Origin: DATGUA01 sp035301545
GTDB taxonomy: Bacteria > Bacillota > Clostridia > Tissierellales > Tissierellaceae
NCBI GenBank assembly: GCA_035301545.1
Contig: DATGUA010000045.1
Span: 21,008-85,007, forward strand
DNA: 64,000 nucleotides
Direction: 5' to 3'
Positions within the stretch are counted from its first letter, which is position 1, and each line of letters starts with the position of its first letter. Below, in pieces: positions 45,105 to 54,321 of the stretch. A program made the position numbers and the translations under genes. Below the pieces are notes generated by a model. The model made no database searches. It had not been told where the DNA came from and saw nothing but the letters and a program-made list of their open reading frames with translations.

Positions 45105-45204
45105 GAAGAAAAATAAATTTGAAATAACATTTTATGTGGTAAGTAAAGATGTATTAATATTATGTAGGTATTAAGATTTTATATCTTAATAGGGGGTGTA
45201 TTAT

Positions 45205-47205
45205 ATGACAAAAATTAGAATTTATGAATTAGCAAAGAAGTTAGATATGAGTAGTAAAAATCTAATAAAAGAAATTGAAAATTTAGATTTAGATATGGGT
45301 ATAAAAAGTCATATGAGTTCCGTTGAAGATGAAGAAGCTCAGTTGATTAAAGAATTACTTCTAGGAACAAATGGAGATGATAAAATGTCAGATAAAAATA
45401 CAGAATTGGAACAAGATAGTTCAAGAGAAGTAAAAGATGAAGAAATCATAAACATAGAAAAAGATGAGACAATAATTGTTAGAGATTTAGCTAAAAAGAT
45501 GGATAAAAGTCCATCTGAGTTAATAACTAAACTTATGAGCTTAGGTATAATGGTTAATCAAAATCAGAGTATTGATAGTGATACAGCTATAATTTTAGGA
45601 GAAGAATTTGATCTTAATATAAAAGTAAATAAAAAAGCAGATAAGGAAGAAGAAAAAATAGTTAAATACAATTTAGATTTTAAAGATAAACCAGAAGATT
45701 TAAAACCAAGATCAGCTGTTGTTACTGTAATGGGTCATGTAGATCATGGTAAAACTTCCTTATTAGATGCCATTAGGGAAACTCAGGTAACCATAGGCGA
45801 AGCAGGTGGGATTACTCAACATATTGGAGCTTATGAAGTAAATGTTAATGATGAGAAGTTAGTATTTTTAGATACTCCAGGGCATGAAGCCTTTACATCA
45901 ATGAGAGCTAGAGGGGCACAAGTTACAGATATTGCTATATTAGTTGTAGCTGCAGATGATGGAGTTATGCCACAAACTATTGAAGCTATAAATCATGCTA
46001 AAGCAGCTCAAGTACCGATAATAGTAGCTATAAATAAGATTGATAAACCAGAAGCTAATTTAGATAGAATATATCAAGAATTGACAGAGAATAATTTATT
46101 ACCAGAAACATGGGGTGGAGATATAATAACTGTTCCAGTATCTGCTAAGCAAAGAACAGGAATTGATGATTTACTAGAGATGCTGTTATTAGTTGCAGAA
46201 ATGCAGGAACTAAAGGCTAACCCTAATAGGACTGTTGTAGGTACTATTATAGAAGCTGAATTAGATAAAGGTAAAGGACCTATAGCTACTGTATTGGTAC
46301 AGAAAGGGACAATGAAAGTAGGCGATATGGTAGTTTCAGGCACAGCTAGTGGTAGAATTAGAGCTATGATAGATGATAATGGTAACCGTGTAAATAGTGC
46401 GGGCCCATCTACACCAGTAGTTATATTAGGATTATCTGAGGTTCCTAACGCTGGTGAGTTATTTTATTCTGTAAAAGACGAAAGAGTAGCACGTAAGTTT
46501 GCTGAAAGTAAAAAACAGGAAATACGTGAAGCACAACTTAAATCAACCACAAAAGTTTCTCTAGATGATTTGTTTGAAAAAATTCAAGAAGGAGAAATAC
46601 AAGATTTGAATATAATTATTAAGGCAGATGGGCGAGGATCTATCGAAGCTTTAAGTCAATCATTACAAAAATTGGATCATGAAGAAGTTAGAATAAATAT
46701 AATACATGGTGGTGTAGGCGGAATAGCTAAAAGTGATGTCATGTTAGCTTCAGCTTCTAATGCTATAATAATAGGGTTTAATGTGAGACCAAATCTAAAT
46801 ACAATAGAGGCCGCTGAAAGAGAAAATGTTGATATTAGAACTTATAGTGTAATATATGAAGCTATTGAAGACATACAGGCGGCAGTAAAAGGAATGCTTG
46901 CTCCGACAATTGTAGAAGAAGTACAGGGAAGAGCGGAAGTTAGGGATACATTTAGATTACCAAATAACACCACTGTAGCAGGAATATATGTATTAGACGG
47001 GAAAATTACTCGACAGTCATATGTTAGGCTACTAAGAGATGATATTGTAATATTTGAAGGTAAAGTTGGGTCTTTGCGAAGATTTAAAGATGATGTTAAA
47101 GAAGTTACTACAGGATATGAAGCTGGATTAGGATTAGAAGACTATAATGATGTTAAAGAAAATGATATATTTGAAGCTTATATATTAAAGGAAGTAGAAA
47201 GATAG
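45205..47205 (+). CDS. infB: Translation initiation factor IF-2
   Basis: GTPase that places fMet-tRNA on the 30S subunit. The 666-residue protein has two IF2_N modules (starting KIRIYELAKKLDMSSKNLI near residue 3 and ETIIVRDLAKKMDKSPSELI near 90), a G domain with GHVDHGKTSLLD near 177, DTPGHEAF near 223 and NKIDKP near 277, and C-terminal domains that bind fMet-tRNA. The ATG at 45205 follows AGGGGGTG. An eight-pair hairpin (ATTAAGAT/ATCTTAAT, 45170-45190) precedes the ribosome-binding site. Confidence 0.97.
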   Translation: MTKIRIYELAKKLDMSSKNLIKEIENLDLDMGIKSHMSSVEDEEAQLIKELLLGTNGDDKMSDKNTELEQDSSREVKDEEIINIEKDETIIVRDLAKKMDKSPSELITKLMSLGIMVNQNQSIDSDTAIILGEEFDLNIKVNKKADKEEEKIVKYNLDFKDKPEDLKPRSAVVTVMGHVDHGKTSLLDAIRETQVTIGEAGGITQHIGAYEVNVNDEKLVFLDTPGHEAFTSMRARGAQVTDIAILVVAADDGVMPQTIEAINHAKAAQVPIIVAINKIDKPEANLDRIYQELTENNLLPETWGGDIITVPVSAKQRTGIDDLLEMLLLVAEMQELKANPNRTVVGTIIEAELDKGKGPIATVLVQKGTMKVGDMVVSGTASGRIRAMIDDNGNRVNSAGPSTPVVILGLSEVPNAGELFYSVKDERVARKFAESKKQEIREAQLKSTTKVSLDDLFEKIQEGEIQDLNIIIKADGRGSIEALSQSLQKLDHEEVRINIIHGGVGGIAKSDVMLASASNAIIIGFNVRPNLNTIEAAERENVDIRTYSVIYEAIEDIQAAVKGMLAPTIVEEVQGRAEVRDTFRLPNNTTVAGIYVLDGKITRQSYVRLLRDDIVIFEGKVGSLRRFKDDVKEVTTGYEAGLGLEDYNDVKENDIFEAYILKEVER

Positions 47206-47217
47206 TGAGGTTTTATA

Positions 47218-47595
47218 ATGAAGAAGAAAAGAATTAATAGAATATCTGAAGAAGTCAAAAAAGTAGTTTCTCTTTTGTTAGTAAATGGATTAAAAGATCC
47301 TAGAATTAATTCGATGACTACGATAACTGATGTTGAAGTAACAAATGATCTAAGCTATGCTAATATATATGTATCAGTATTAGGAGATGAAAAAGATAAA
47401 AAAGATTCTATCGAAGGCTTAAGGAATGCTAAAGGATTTATTAGAAATGAAATAGCTAAGAAGGTAGATTTACGACATATTCCAGAACCAGTTTTTCATT
47501 TAGATGAATCACTTGAAAGAGCTTTGCATATTACAGAATTAATTGATAAAGTTAACAAAGAAGATAGGGAAAGTAGAGATAGTAAAAATGAATAA
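47218..47595 (+). CDS. rbfA: 30S ribosome-binding factor RbfA
   Basis: Cold-shock-type 30S maturation factor. The 125-residue protein has RINRISEEVKKVVSLLL near residue 4, DPRINSMTTITDVEVTNDLSYANIY near 26 and LRHIPEPVFHLDESLERA near 84. It begins 12 bases after infB and overlaps the nrnA start by eight bases. Confidence 0.96.
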   Translation: MKKKRINRISEEVKKVVSLLLVNGLKDPRINSMTTITDVEVTNDLSYANIYVSVLGDEKDKKDSIEGLRNAKGFIRNEIAKKVDLRHIPEPVFHLDESLERALHITELIDKVNKEDRESRDSKNE

Positions 47596-48565
47596 TCTGA
47601 TTGGAAAAAATATGGAGAAAGCAATAAAGCTTATCGAATGTAAAGAAAATATTTTTATAGTTTCTCATGTTAATCCTGATGGTGACAACATTGGATCTAT
47701 GTTGGCTCTTGCTTCTGCATTGAAAAAAGTAGATAAGAAAGCAACAGTATTAAAAGCTGATTTTACTCCAAATGATTTTAAATTTTTAACTGGATATGAT
47801 GATATAATAGAATATACGGAAGATTTAGGAGCTATAGACTTATTAATAGCAGTAGATTCAAGTGATGAGGATAGATTAGGGAAAAACAAGGTATTGGTAG
47901 ATATGTCTGAAAGTATTATTAATATAGATCACCATATTAGTAATACCATGTTTGGTGATGTCAATATAGTTGATCCTAAGGCAGCTGCAACTGGTGAATT
48001 AATTTATGATCTTATTAAAAGGCTAGGCATTGAGATGGATCCGGAAATTGGAGAAAGTATTTATACTGCAATAAGTACGGATACGGGGAAGTTTTCTTAT
48101 GAAAGTGTAACTAGTAGGACTCATAAGATCATTGCAGAATTGATTGATTCAGGGACAGATACTTATAATATTAACGTGAAAATTCATGAGAATATAAGTA
48201 TGCAAAAAATCAACTTATTTTTAGAAACTCTAAAAACTCTGAAAACATATGAAGATAATAAAATAGCTACTGTATGTATAACTCAGGACATGTTAAATAG
48301 GACTAATACCACTATAGAGGATTCTGAAGGTATTATATCTTTCATCAGAAAATTAGATACTGTAGAAGTAGCTTGTTTATTGAAAGAGATGGATGAAGAA
48401 GATATAAAGATTAGTTTAAGGAGTAAGAATTATGTAGATGTATCGTCTATTTGTGAATTTTTTAATGGTGGAGGCCATACTAGGGCTGCAGGTTGTAGCG
48501 TTAATTCCAAAATAGATGAAGCAAGAGACATGATAGTAGAAAAGATTATTGAGTTTATTAGGTGA
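47588..48565 (+). CDS. nrnA: Bifunctional oligoribonuclease/PAP phosphatase NrnA
   Basis: DHH/DHHA1 phosphoesterase that degrades very short RNAs and pAp. The 325-residue protein has HVNPDGDNIGSM near residue 27 (usually DADAIGS), VDSSDEDRLG near 90, the DHH motif NIDHHISN near 112 and the DHHA1 glycine motif NGGGHTRAAGC near 296. The ATG at 47588 overlaps the rbfA end; an ATG at 47612 is possible. It lies between rbfA and truB as in Bacillus and Clostridia. Confidence 0.93.
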   Translation: MNNLIGKNMEKAIKLIECKENIFIVSHVNPDGDNIGSMLALASALKKVDKKATVLKADFTPNDFKFLTGYDDIIEYTEDLGAIDLLIAVDSSDEDRLGKNKVLVDMSESIINIDHHISNTMFGDVNIVDPKAAATGELIYDLIKRLGIEMDPEIGESIYTAISTDTGKFSYESVTSRTHKIIAELIDSGTDTYNINVKIHENISMQKINLFLETLKTLKTYEDNKIATVCITQDMLNRTNTTIEDSEGIISFIRKLDTVEVACLLKEMDEEDIKISLRSKNYVDVSSICEFFNGGGHTRAAGCSVNSKIDEARDMIVEKIIEFIR

Positions 48566-48571
48566 TGAAAT

Positions 48572-49459
48572 ATGAATGGAATAATAAATTTTTTTAAACC
48601 TAAGGGGATTACTTCTCATGATGCGGTGAATTTATTTAGAAAGTTATTAGATATGAAAAGAATTGGTCATACGGGTACATTAGATCCAAATGTGACTGGT
48701 GTGTTACCAATATGTATAGGTAAAGCAACAAGAGTTTCAGAATACTTAATTGAGGCTGACAAAGAATATATATCTGAAGTTACCTTAGGGTTTGAAACAG
48801 ATACACAAGATATAGATGGAGAAATCCTAAGAAGCTCAAAAAAAAGGGTAAGTAATAAGGAAATAGTTGAAACATTTAATAAATTTCATGGAGATATCAA
48901 TCAAACACCGCCAATGTATTCTGCTGTTAGATATAAAGGTAAAAAATTATACGAATTAGCTAGAAAAAATGTTATAGTTAAGCGTGAACCTAGAAGTGTA
49001 AGGATAGAAACATTAGATATAATAAAAAATCAAAATAATAAAAAAATTATTTTCAAAACAGAATGTTCTAAAGGTACTTATATAAGGACCTTGTGTAATG
49101 ATATTGGTAGAACATTGGGCACATATGGGTATATGTCTTATTTAATACGTACTGGTGTCGGTGAATTTAGAATAGAAGATTCACTTAGTGTAGATTATTT
49201 AAAACTAATTGATAGGGAAAACATAGAAAACTTAATTTTACCTATGGATAAGGCTCTAAATAATCTTGATAAGATTATTTTGGAGGAAAAGTATTATAAA
49301 CCTATAACAAATGGAGTAATGGTAGAGATTCAGGATAAAAATGATTATGATTTAAATAATAACTTGAAAGTTTATTGTCGAGGCAAGTTTATTGGAATTG
49401 GAAGGATCCTTATAAAAGATGAAAAATATTATATAAAAATGAATAAAGTATTGATATAA
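48572..49459 (+). CDS. truB: tRNA pseudouridine55 synthase TruB
   Basis: Makes pseudouridine 55 in the T-arm of tRNAs. The 295-residue protein has NFFKPKGITSHDAV near residue 5, the catalytic aspartate in RIGHTGTLDPNVTGVLPIC near 28-46, and CSKGTYIRTLCNDIG near 165. The start follows GGTGATGA. It lies six bases after nrnA. Confidence 0.97.
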   Translation: MNGIINFFKPKGITSHDAVNLFRKLLDMKRIGHTGTLDPNVTGVLPICIGKATRVSEYLIEADKEYISEVTLGFETDTQDIDGEILRSSKKRVSNKEIVETFNKFHGDINQTPPMYSAVRYKGKKLYELARKNVIVKREPRSVRIETLDIIKNQNNKKIIFKTECSKGTYIRTLCNDIGRTLGTYGYMSYLIRTGVGEFRIEDSLSVDYLKLIDRENIENLILPMDKALNNLDKIILEEKYYKPITNGVMVEIQDKNDYDLNNNLKVYCRGKFIGIGRILIKDEKYYIKMNKVLI

Positions 49460-49468
49460 GGTGGTTAA

Positions 49469-50386
49469 ATGGAAATAGTAAACTTAAAGAAAAGTGATTA
49501 TATAGAAACAAGATTTAATACTAGCATAGCCCTAGGAAATTTTGATGGTATTCATATAGCTCATAAAGAAATAATCTCAAATAATATTGAAACATCTAAA
49601 AAAATGGGTTTAAGATCAGGTGTGTTATTATTTGATACTCATACTAGATTAACGATAGAAGGTAAAAGTCCGCCTATAATAACTTCTAAGAAACAAAAAT
49701 TAAAAATCTTGGAAGAATTAGGAGTGGATATAGTATATATTATTGAATTTGATAAAAACATTATGAGTTTAAGTCCAGAAGATTTTATTAAAGAAATATT
49801 ATTAAGAAAATTAAATGCTAAATCTATATGTGTTGGGTTTGATTATAAGTTTGGACATAAAGCATCTGGAGATATTACCACATTAAAAAAATTAGGTAAG
49901 ATGTATGAATTTAATGTAACAGTAATTCCCCCAATTTACAAAAAAAATATAATTAGTAGTACTAAAATTCGAAATTTTATAAAGGAAGGAAAAATAAAAA
50001 GTGCAAATAATATGTTAGGAAGGAATTATTCTATCTTAGGTAAAGTTGTGGATGGAAATAAAATGGGTCATGAATTGGGATTTCCTACTGCTAATTTAGA
50101 AACTAAGGACAATTTTGTTATTCCTAAGAATGGTATATATGAATCTAGAATAATAATAAGTGGAACAAAATATATTGGAGCCACTAGTATAGGGACTAAT
50201 CCTACGTTTCAAAATAATGTTTTAAAAATTGAGAATCATATTTTAGATTTTAATAAAAATATATATGCGGAAAAGATAGAAGTAGAATTTGTTAGATTTA
50301 TTAGAGATGAAATAAGATTTACTAATATAGAAGATTTAAAAAAGCAAATTAGGAAAGATGTAAATGATATTAAATTTAGATACTGA
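49469..50386 (+). CDS. ribF: Bifunctional riboflavin kinase/FAD synthetase RibF
   Basis: Converts riboflavin to FMN and FAD. The 305-residue protein has an N-terminal nucleotidyltransferase with ALGNFDGIHIAHKEII near residue 20 and ISSTKIRNFIKEGKI near 164. A C-terminal kinase domain follows, with GHELGFPTANLE near 197 and GATSIGTNPTF near 236. It lies nine bases after truB, the standard truB-ribF-rpsO order. Confidence 0.96.
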   Translation: MEIVNLKKSDYIETRFNTSIALGNFDGIHIAHKEIISNNIETSKKMGLRSGVLLFDTHTRLTIEGKSPPIITSKKQKLKILEELGVDIVYIIEFDKNIMSLSPEDFIKEILLRKLNAKSICVGFDYKFGHKASGDITTLKKLGKMYEFNVTVIPPIYKKNIISSTKIRNFIKEGKIKSANNMLGRNYSILGKVVDGNKMGHELGFPTANLETKDNFVIPKNGIYESRIIISGTKYIGATSIGTNPTFQNNVLKIENHILDFNKNIYAEKIEVEFVRFIRDEIRFTNIEDLKKQIRKDVNDIKFRY

Positions 50387-50388
50387 TG

Positions 50389-50417
50389 TTTACATTTATT
50401 ATATAATGTGATAATAT
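50389..50417 (+). promoter_or_regulatory. Probable sigma-A promoter for rpsO
   Basis: TTTACA at 50389-50394 and TAATAT at 50412-50417 with a 17-base spacer, directly after the ribF stop and upstream of the S15 leader. Confidence 0.55.
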
Positions 50418-50429
50418 GATAATTGTTGA

Positions 50430-50490
50430 AAGGTTTTACCTATAGCTAAGTATAGACGTTACCTCAGCGCTTTACATAGCCATAGGTGGA
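50430..50490 (+). promoter_or_regulatory. S15 leader RNA of rpsO
   Basis: ACCTATAGCTA (50438-50448) pairs with TAGCCATAGGT (50477-50487) over ten positions with one A-C mismatch, enclosing a loop that contains AGCGCT. Such a stem between promoter and ribosome-binding site matches the general plan of S15 autoregulatory leaders, which in several bacterial groups bind S15. The fit to a known family could not be tested. Confidence 0.55.
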
Positions 50491-50515
50491 TATAAAATAT
50501 GGAGGTGTATTATAA

Positions 50516-50782
50516 ATGTTATCAAAAGAAACTAAAGAGCAGATTATTAATAACTACAAATTACATGAGGGTGATACTGGGTCTACAGAAGTACAGGTTG
50601 CATTATTGACTTATAGGATTAATTCTTTAAATGAGCATTTAAAGACTCATAAAAAAGATCATCACTCAAGAAGAGGATTATTAAAGATGGTAGGTCAAAG
50701 AAGAGGTTTATTGAGATATTTAAAAAATAAAGATATTGAAAGATATCGTTCTTTAATTGCAAAACTAAATATAAGACATTAA
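50516..50782 (+). CDS. rpsO: 30S ribosomal protein S15
   Basis: 88-residue S15 with TGSTEVQVALLTYRINSLNEHL near residue 21, the 16S-binding HKKDHHSRRGLLKMVGQRR near 45 and RYLKNKDIERY. The start follows GGAGGTG. It precedes pnp as in most bacteria. Confidence 0.98.
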   Translation: MLSKETKEQIINNYKLHEGDTGSTEVQVALLTYRINSLNEHLKTHKKDHHSRRGLLKMVGQRRGLLRYLKNKDIERYRSLIAKLNIRH

Positions 50783-50786
50783 TTAG

Positions 50787-50813
50787 AGAGCGGGTTAGTC
50801 CCGCTCTATTGTT
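50787..50813 (+). terminator. Intrinsic terminator after rpsO
   Basis: AGAGCGGG and CCCGCTCT form an eight-pair stem around TTAGT, followed by ATTGTTTATT. It is the most GC-rich stem in this region. Confidence 0.8.
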
Positions 50814-50858
50814 TATTCAATAAAAGATAATAAGCAATAAAAAATAAGGAGGTATTAC

Positions 50859-52955
50859 ATGGAAAAGAGTTTCCAATATAAGATTGCTGGAGAAGAACTT
50901 ACAGTAACAATAGGAAAAGTTGCCGAACAGGCAGGGGGAGAATGTATAATAAAATATGGTGATAGTGCTATATTAGTAACCGCTACATCATCTAAAGAAC
51001 CAAGAGAAGGTATAAATTTTTTTCCCTTAAGTGTAGATTATGAAGAGAGATTATATTCAGTAGGAAAAATTCCAGGTGGATTTATAAAAAGAGAAGGTAG
51101 ACCTAGTGAAGATGCTATATTAACTTCAAGACTTATAGATAGACCGATAAGACCACTATTTCCACAAGGGTATAGGAATGATGTGCAAGTTATAGCTACT
51201 GTATTGTCAGTAGATCAAAATTATTCTCCTGAGATTATGGGTATGATTGGATCATCTATAGCCTTATCTGTTTCTGATATTCCATTTAATGGACCAACAG
51301 GATCAGTGCAGGTTGGACTAATAGATGATAAATTTATTATTAATCCGAACAGTCAAGAAAGAGACGAATCAGAAATAGACCTTATTGTGTCTGGAACTAA
51401 AGATGCTATAATGATGGTAGAAGCTTCTGCAGAAATTGTTTCAGAGGAGACGATTTTAGATGCTATATTATTTGCTCATGAAGAAATTAAAGATATTTGT
51501 ATATTTATTGAGGATATTGTTGCAGAAGTAGGGAAAGAAAAGCAAGAATTTAATATTTTCAAACCAGATGAAAAGTTAGAAGAAAAAATAAAAAAATATT
51601 CAACTAATAAGTTTCTTAAAGTAATTAATATTATCGATAAGCAAGAGAGACAGGATGGGATTGATGAAGTTACTGAGGAAGTATTAGAAAGGTTCTTAGA
51701 AGAATATCCAGAGTCTGAAAAAGAAATAAAAGACGTTGTAGATAGTATAATTAAAAATGAAGTTCGAAATCTAATTATAAAAGATAAGATTAGACCAGAC
51801 AATAGAAAACCTGATGAGATTAGAACAATTACTAGTGAGGCTGGTTTATTACCCAGAGCTCATGGATCAGGATTGTTTACAAGAGGGCAGACTCAAGTGT
51901 TAACTATTGCTACATTAGGAGCAACATCAGATGTTCAAATAATTGATGGTTTAGGTGAAGAGGAATCCAAAAGATATATGCATCACTATAATTTCCCTCC
52001 TTATTCTGTAGGTGATACTAGGCCTATGAGGGGACCAGGAAGAAGAGAAATAGGTCATGGTGTCTTAGCTGAAAAAGCATTATTACCTGTATTACCATCA
52101 GAAGAAGAATTTCCTTATACTATTCGATTAGTTTCAGAAGTTCTTAGTTCAAATGGATCCTCTTCACAAGCAAGTGTTTGTGGTAGTACACTATCCTTGT
52201 TAGATGCAGGTGTCCCACTAAAAGATTCGGTAGCTGGAATAGCAATGGGAATGATAAAGTCTGGTGATGAGATAGTTGTATTAACAGATATTTTAGGTAT
52301 GGAAGACCATATGGGGGATATGGATTTTAAAATAGCTGGTACTAAAGAAGGAATCACTGCTATTCAAATGGATATTAAGATAGATGGTATAAATAGGGAA
52401 ATTTTAGAAAATGCTTTAGAAAAAGCTAAGGTAGGTCGATTATATATATTAGATAAAATGGCTGAGACTATATCTAGTCCACGTGCAGAACTTTCTCCTT
52501 ATGCACCTAAAATATTTACTATGTCTATTGATCCAGAAAAAATAAGAGATGTGATTGGACCAGGTGGCAAAGTCATCAATAAGATTATTGATGAAACAGA
52601 TGTTAAAATAGATATAGATGATGATGGGCATATTTCTATTTCAGCAGATAATGCCGAAAGTGGAAATAATGCTATGAAGATTATAGAAGATATAGTAAAA
52701 GAAATAGAAGTAGGTGAAATATATCTAGGTACAGTTAAAAAGATTACAAATTTTGGTGCATTCATCGAAATACAAAATGGAAAAGAAGGTTTACTTCATA
52801 TATCTAATATATCAAAAGAAAGAATAAAAAAGGTAGAAGATGTTCTTAAAGTAGGAGAAGAAGTAATGGTTAAAGTTATAGAAATAGATAATCAAGATAG
52901 GATTAATCTATCAAGAAAGGCACTTTTACCTAAAAAAAATAAAGAGAGGGAATAA
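50859..52955 (+). CDS. pnp: Polyribonucleotide nucleotidyltransferase
   Basis: Phosphorolytic 3'-5' exonuclease of RNA turnover. The 698-residue protein has two RNase PH-like cores (first GRPSEDAILTSRLIDRPIRP near residue 79; second GLFTRGQTQVL near 340 and SSNGSSSQASVCGSTL near 430), a KH domain with IGPGGKVINKIIDETD near 564, and a C-terminal S1 domain (about 620-690). The start follows AAGGAGGT. Confidence 0.98.
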   Translation: MEKSFQYKIAGEELTVTIGKVAEQAGGECIIKYGDSAILVTATSSKEPREGINFFPLSVDYEERLYSVGKIPGGFIKREGRPSEDAILTSRLIDRPIRPLFPQGYRNDVQVIATVLSVDQNYSPEIMGMIGSSIALSVSDIPFNGPTGSVQVGLIDDKFIINPNSQERDESEIDLIVSGTKDAIMMVEASAEIVSEETILDAILFAHEEIKDICIFIEDIVAEVGKEKQEFNIFKPDEKLEEKIKKYSTNKFLKVINIIDKQERQDGIDEVTEEVLERFLEEYPESEKEIKDVVDSIIKNEVRNLIIKDKIRPDNRKPDEIRTITSEAGLLPRAHGSGLFTRGQTQVLTIATLGATSDVQIIDGLGEEESKRYMHHYNFPPYSVGDTRPMRGPGRREIGHGVLAEKALLPVLPSEEEFPYTIRLVSEVLSSNGSSSQASVCGSTLSLLDAGVPLKDSVAGIAMGMIKSGDEIVVLTDILGMEDHMGDMDFKIAGTKEGITAIQMDIKIDGINREILENALEKAKVGRLYILDKMAETISSPRAELSPYAPKIFTMSIDPEKIRDVIGPGGKVINKIIDETDVKIDIDDDGHISISADNAESGNNAMKIIEDIVKEIEVGEIYLGTVKKITNFGAFIEIQNGKEGLLHISNISKERIKKVEDVLKVGEEVMVKVIEIDNQDRINLSRKALLPKKNKERE

Positions 52956-52958
52956 GTT

Positions 52959-52995
52959 ATTAAACATGAGTCTTTAGATTCATGTTTAATTTTTG
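52959..52995 (+). terminator. Intrinsic terminator after pnp
   Basis: ATTAAACATGA and TCATGTTTAAT form an 11-pair stem, followed by TTTTG. A TGTATAAT extended -10 box (52996-53001) begins just beyond it and may serve the next gene. Confidence 0.85.
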
Positions 52996-53051
52996 TATAA
53001 TATATTTTTCTTAGAATATAGATTATATAAGTATATTTTAGGAGGGATTAT

Positions 53052-53759
53052 ATGAAATTGTTAATATTGAATAAAAAGACTTTATTATTTTTAATGATTA
53101 TTCTTATAATACTACTTATTGTGATACCATTAATAGTATTAAATTGGACGAAAACAGAAGACGTATTTAAAGAGGATATATTTTATCAAGGAATAAAAGA
53201 TGAAAAAGTAGTATCTTTTGCTTGTAATATAGATTGGGGAAACGAGTCTATAGAAGATATGTTGAATATATTTAAGGATAGGAATATAAATATAACATTT
53301 TTTCCTACAGGAAAATGGGCAGAAAAAAATCCAAAGTTGTTGAAGAATATATATGATGATGGCCATGAAATAGGTAATCACGGTTATTCTCATGTAGATT
53401 ATGATAAATTAAGTTTATCAGAAAATATTGAACAAATTAAAAAAGCGGATTCTATAATTAAAAATATTATAGGAGAAAAGCCCATATATTTTGCACCTCC
53501 GTCTGGAGCATTTAGTGATTCTACTATAAAGGCTGCTGATGATTTAGATTATAAGACAATAATGTGGAGTGTAGATACTATTGATTGGAGGGAAGATAGC
53601 ACCGAAGATGTAATAGTAGAAAGAGTATTAAGCAATATTCATAACTCTGCTATTGTTTTGATGCATCCTACAGAAGAAACTAACAAAGCATTGCCTAAGA
53701 TCATTGAATCTTTATTAAAACAAGGTTATAATATAGGACGAATTAGTGATATATTATAA
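53052..53759 (+). CDS. YlxY-like polysaccharide deacetylase family protein
   Basis: A 235-residue NodB-fold protein with a signal anchor at residues 8-33. Motif 1 is not the usual TFDDG but FACNIDWGNE (about residue 55), so the catalytic base position holds Asn or is shifted. Motif 2 HGYSH keeps both histidines, motif 3 is APPSG instead of RPPxG, and the LMHP motif near 205 is present. It follows pnp, as ylxY does in Bacillus. It may be a sporulation-linked or inactive deacetylase; activity is uncertain. Confidence 0.82.
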   Translation: MKLLILNKKTLLFLMIILIILLIVIPLIVLNWTKTEDVFKEDIFYQGIKDEKVVSFACNIDWGNESIEDMLNIFKDRNINITFFPTGKWAEKNPKLLKNIYDDGHEIGNHGYSHVDYDKLSLSENIEQIKKADSIIKNIIGEKPIYFAPPSGAFSDSTIKAADDLDYKTIMWSVDTIDWREDSTEDVIVERVLSNIHNSAIVLMHPTEETNKALPKIIESLLKQGYNIGRISDIL

Positions 53760-53803
53760 ATATAGAAACTAACTAATAAAAAATCAAAAGATGAGGTGTA
53801 TTT

Positions 53804-54235
53804 ATGAAAATAAAGGTATTAAATAAAAGTATATTTACATTGCCAGAATATAAAACAGATGGATCTTCAGGAATTGACCTACAGGCATATATTCCTGAGT
53901 CTGTAACTTTAGAACCTTTAGGTAGAGCTTTAATTCCTACAGGGCTATTTATGGAAATTCCAAAAGGGTTTGAGGGGCAAATAAGAGGAAGAAGTGGGTT
54001 AGCTTTAAAACATGGAATAACTTTAGCTAACGGGGTTGGTACTATTGATAGCGACTATAGAGGTGAAATAAAAGTCATTCTTATAAATTTAGGTCAGGAA
54101 GACTTTATAATAGAAAATGGAGATAGAGTAGCCCAATTTATATTATCAAAATATGAAAAACTTGAATTTGAAGAAGTTGATGAATTAAAAAGCACAAAAA
54201 GAGATGAAGGTGGATTTGGTCATACAGGAGTTTAA
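53804..54235 (+). CDS. dut: dUTP diphosphatase
   Basis: Hydrolyses dUTP to dUMP, keeping uracil out of DNA. The 143-residue trimeric-type enzyme shows all five motifs: GSSGIDLQA near residue 21, GRSGLALKHG near 63, NGVGTIDSDYRGEIKV near 77, GDRVAQFI near 106 and the C-terminal RDEGGFGHTG. It starts after ATGAGGTG. An imperfect short hairpin (54249-54266) follows the stop. Confidence 0.97.
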   Translation: MKIKVLNKSIFTLPEYKTDGSSGIDLQAYIPESVTLEPLGRALIPTGLFMEIPKGFEGQIRGRSGLALKHGITLANGVGTIDSDYRGEIKVILINLGQEDFIIENGDRVAQFILSKYEKLEFEEVDELKSTKRDEGGFGHTGV

Positions 54236-54286
54236 AGTCATATCTAATCTTATCATAAATGATAAGTTCTATTCTAAAATAAATTT

Positions 54287-54294
54287 CATATAAT
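54287..54294 (+). promoter_or_regulatory. Possible sigma-E-like -10 element upstream of ymxH
   Basis: CATATAAT lies 27 bases before the ymxH start and resembles the sporulation sigma-E -10 box (CATAcaaT). A CTATT about 13 bases upstream is a weak -35. It could equally be a vegetative TATAAT. Suggestive only. Confidence 0.3.
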
Positions 54295-54321
54295 ACTATT
54301 AGATAGTTATGAGGTGATTTT

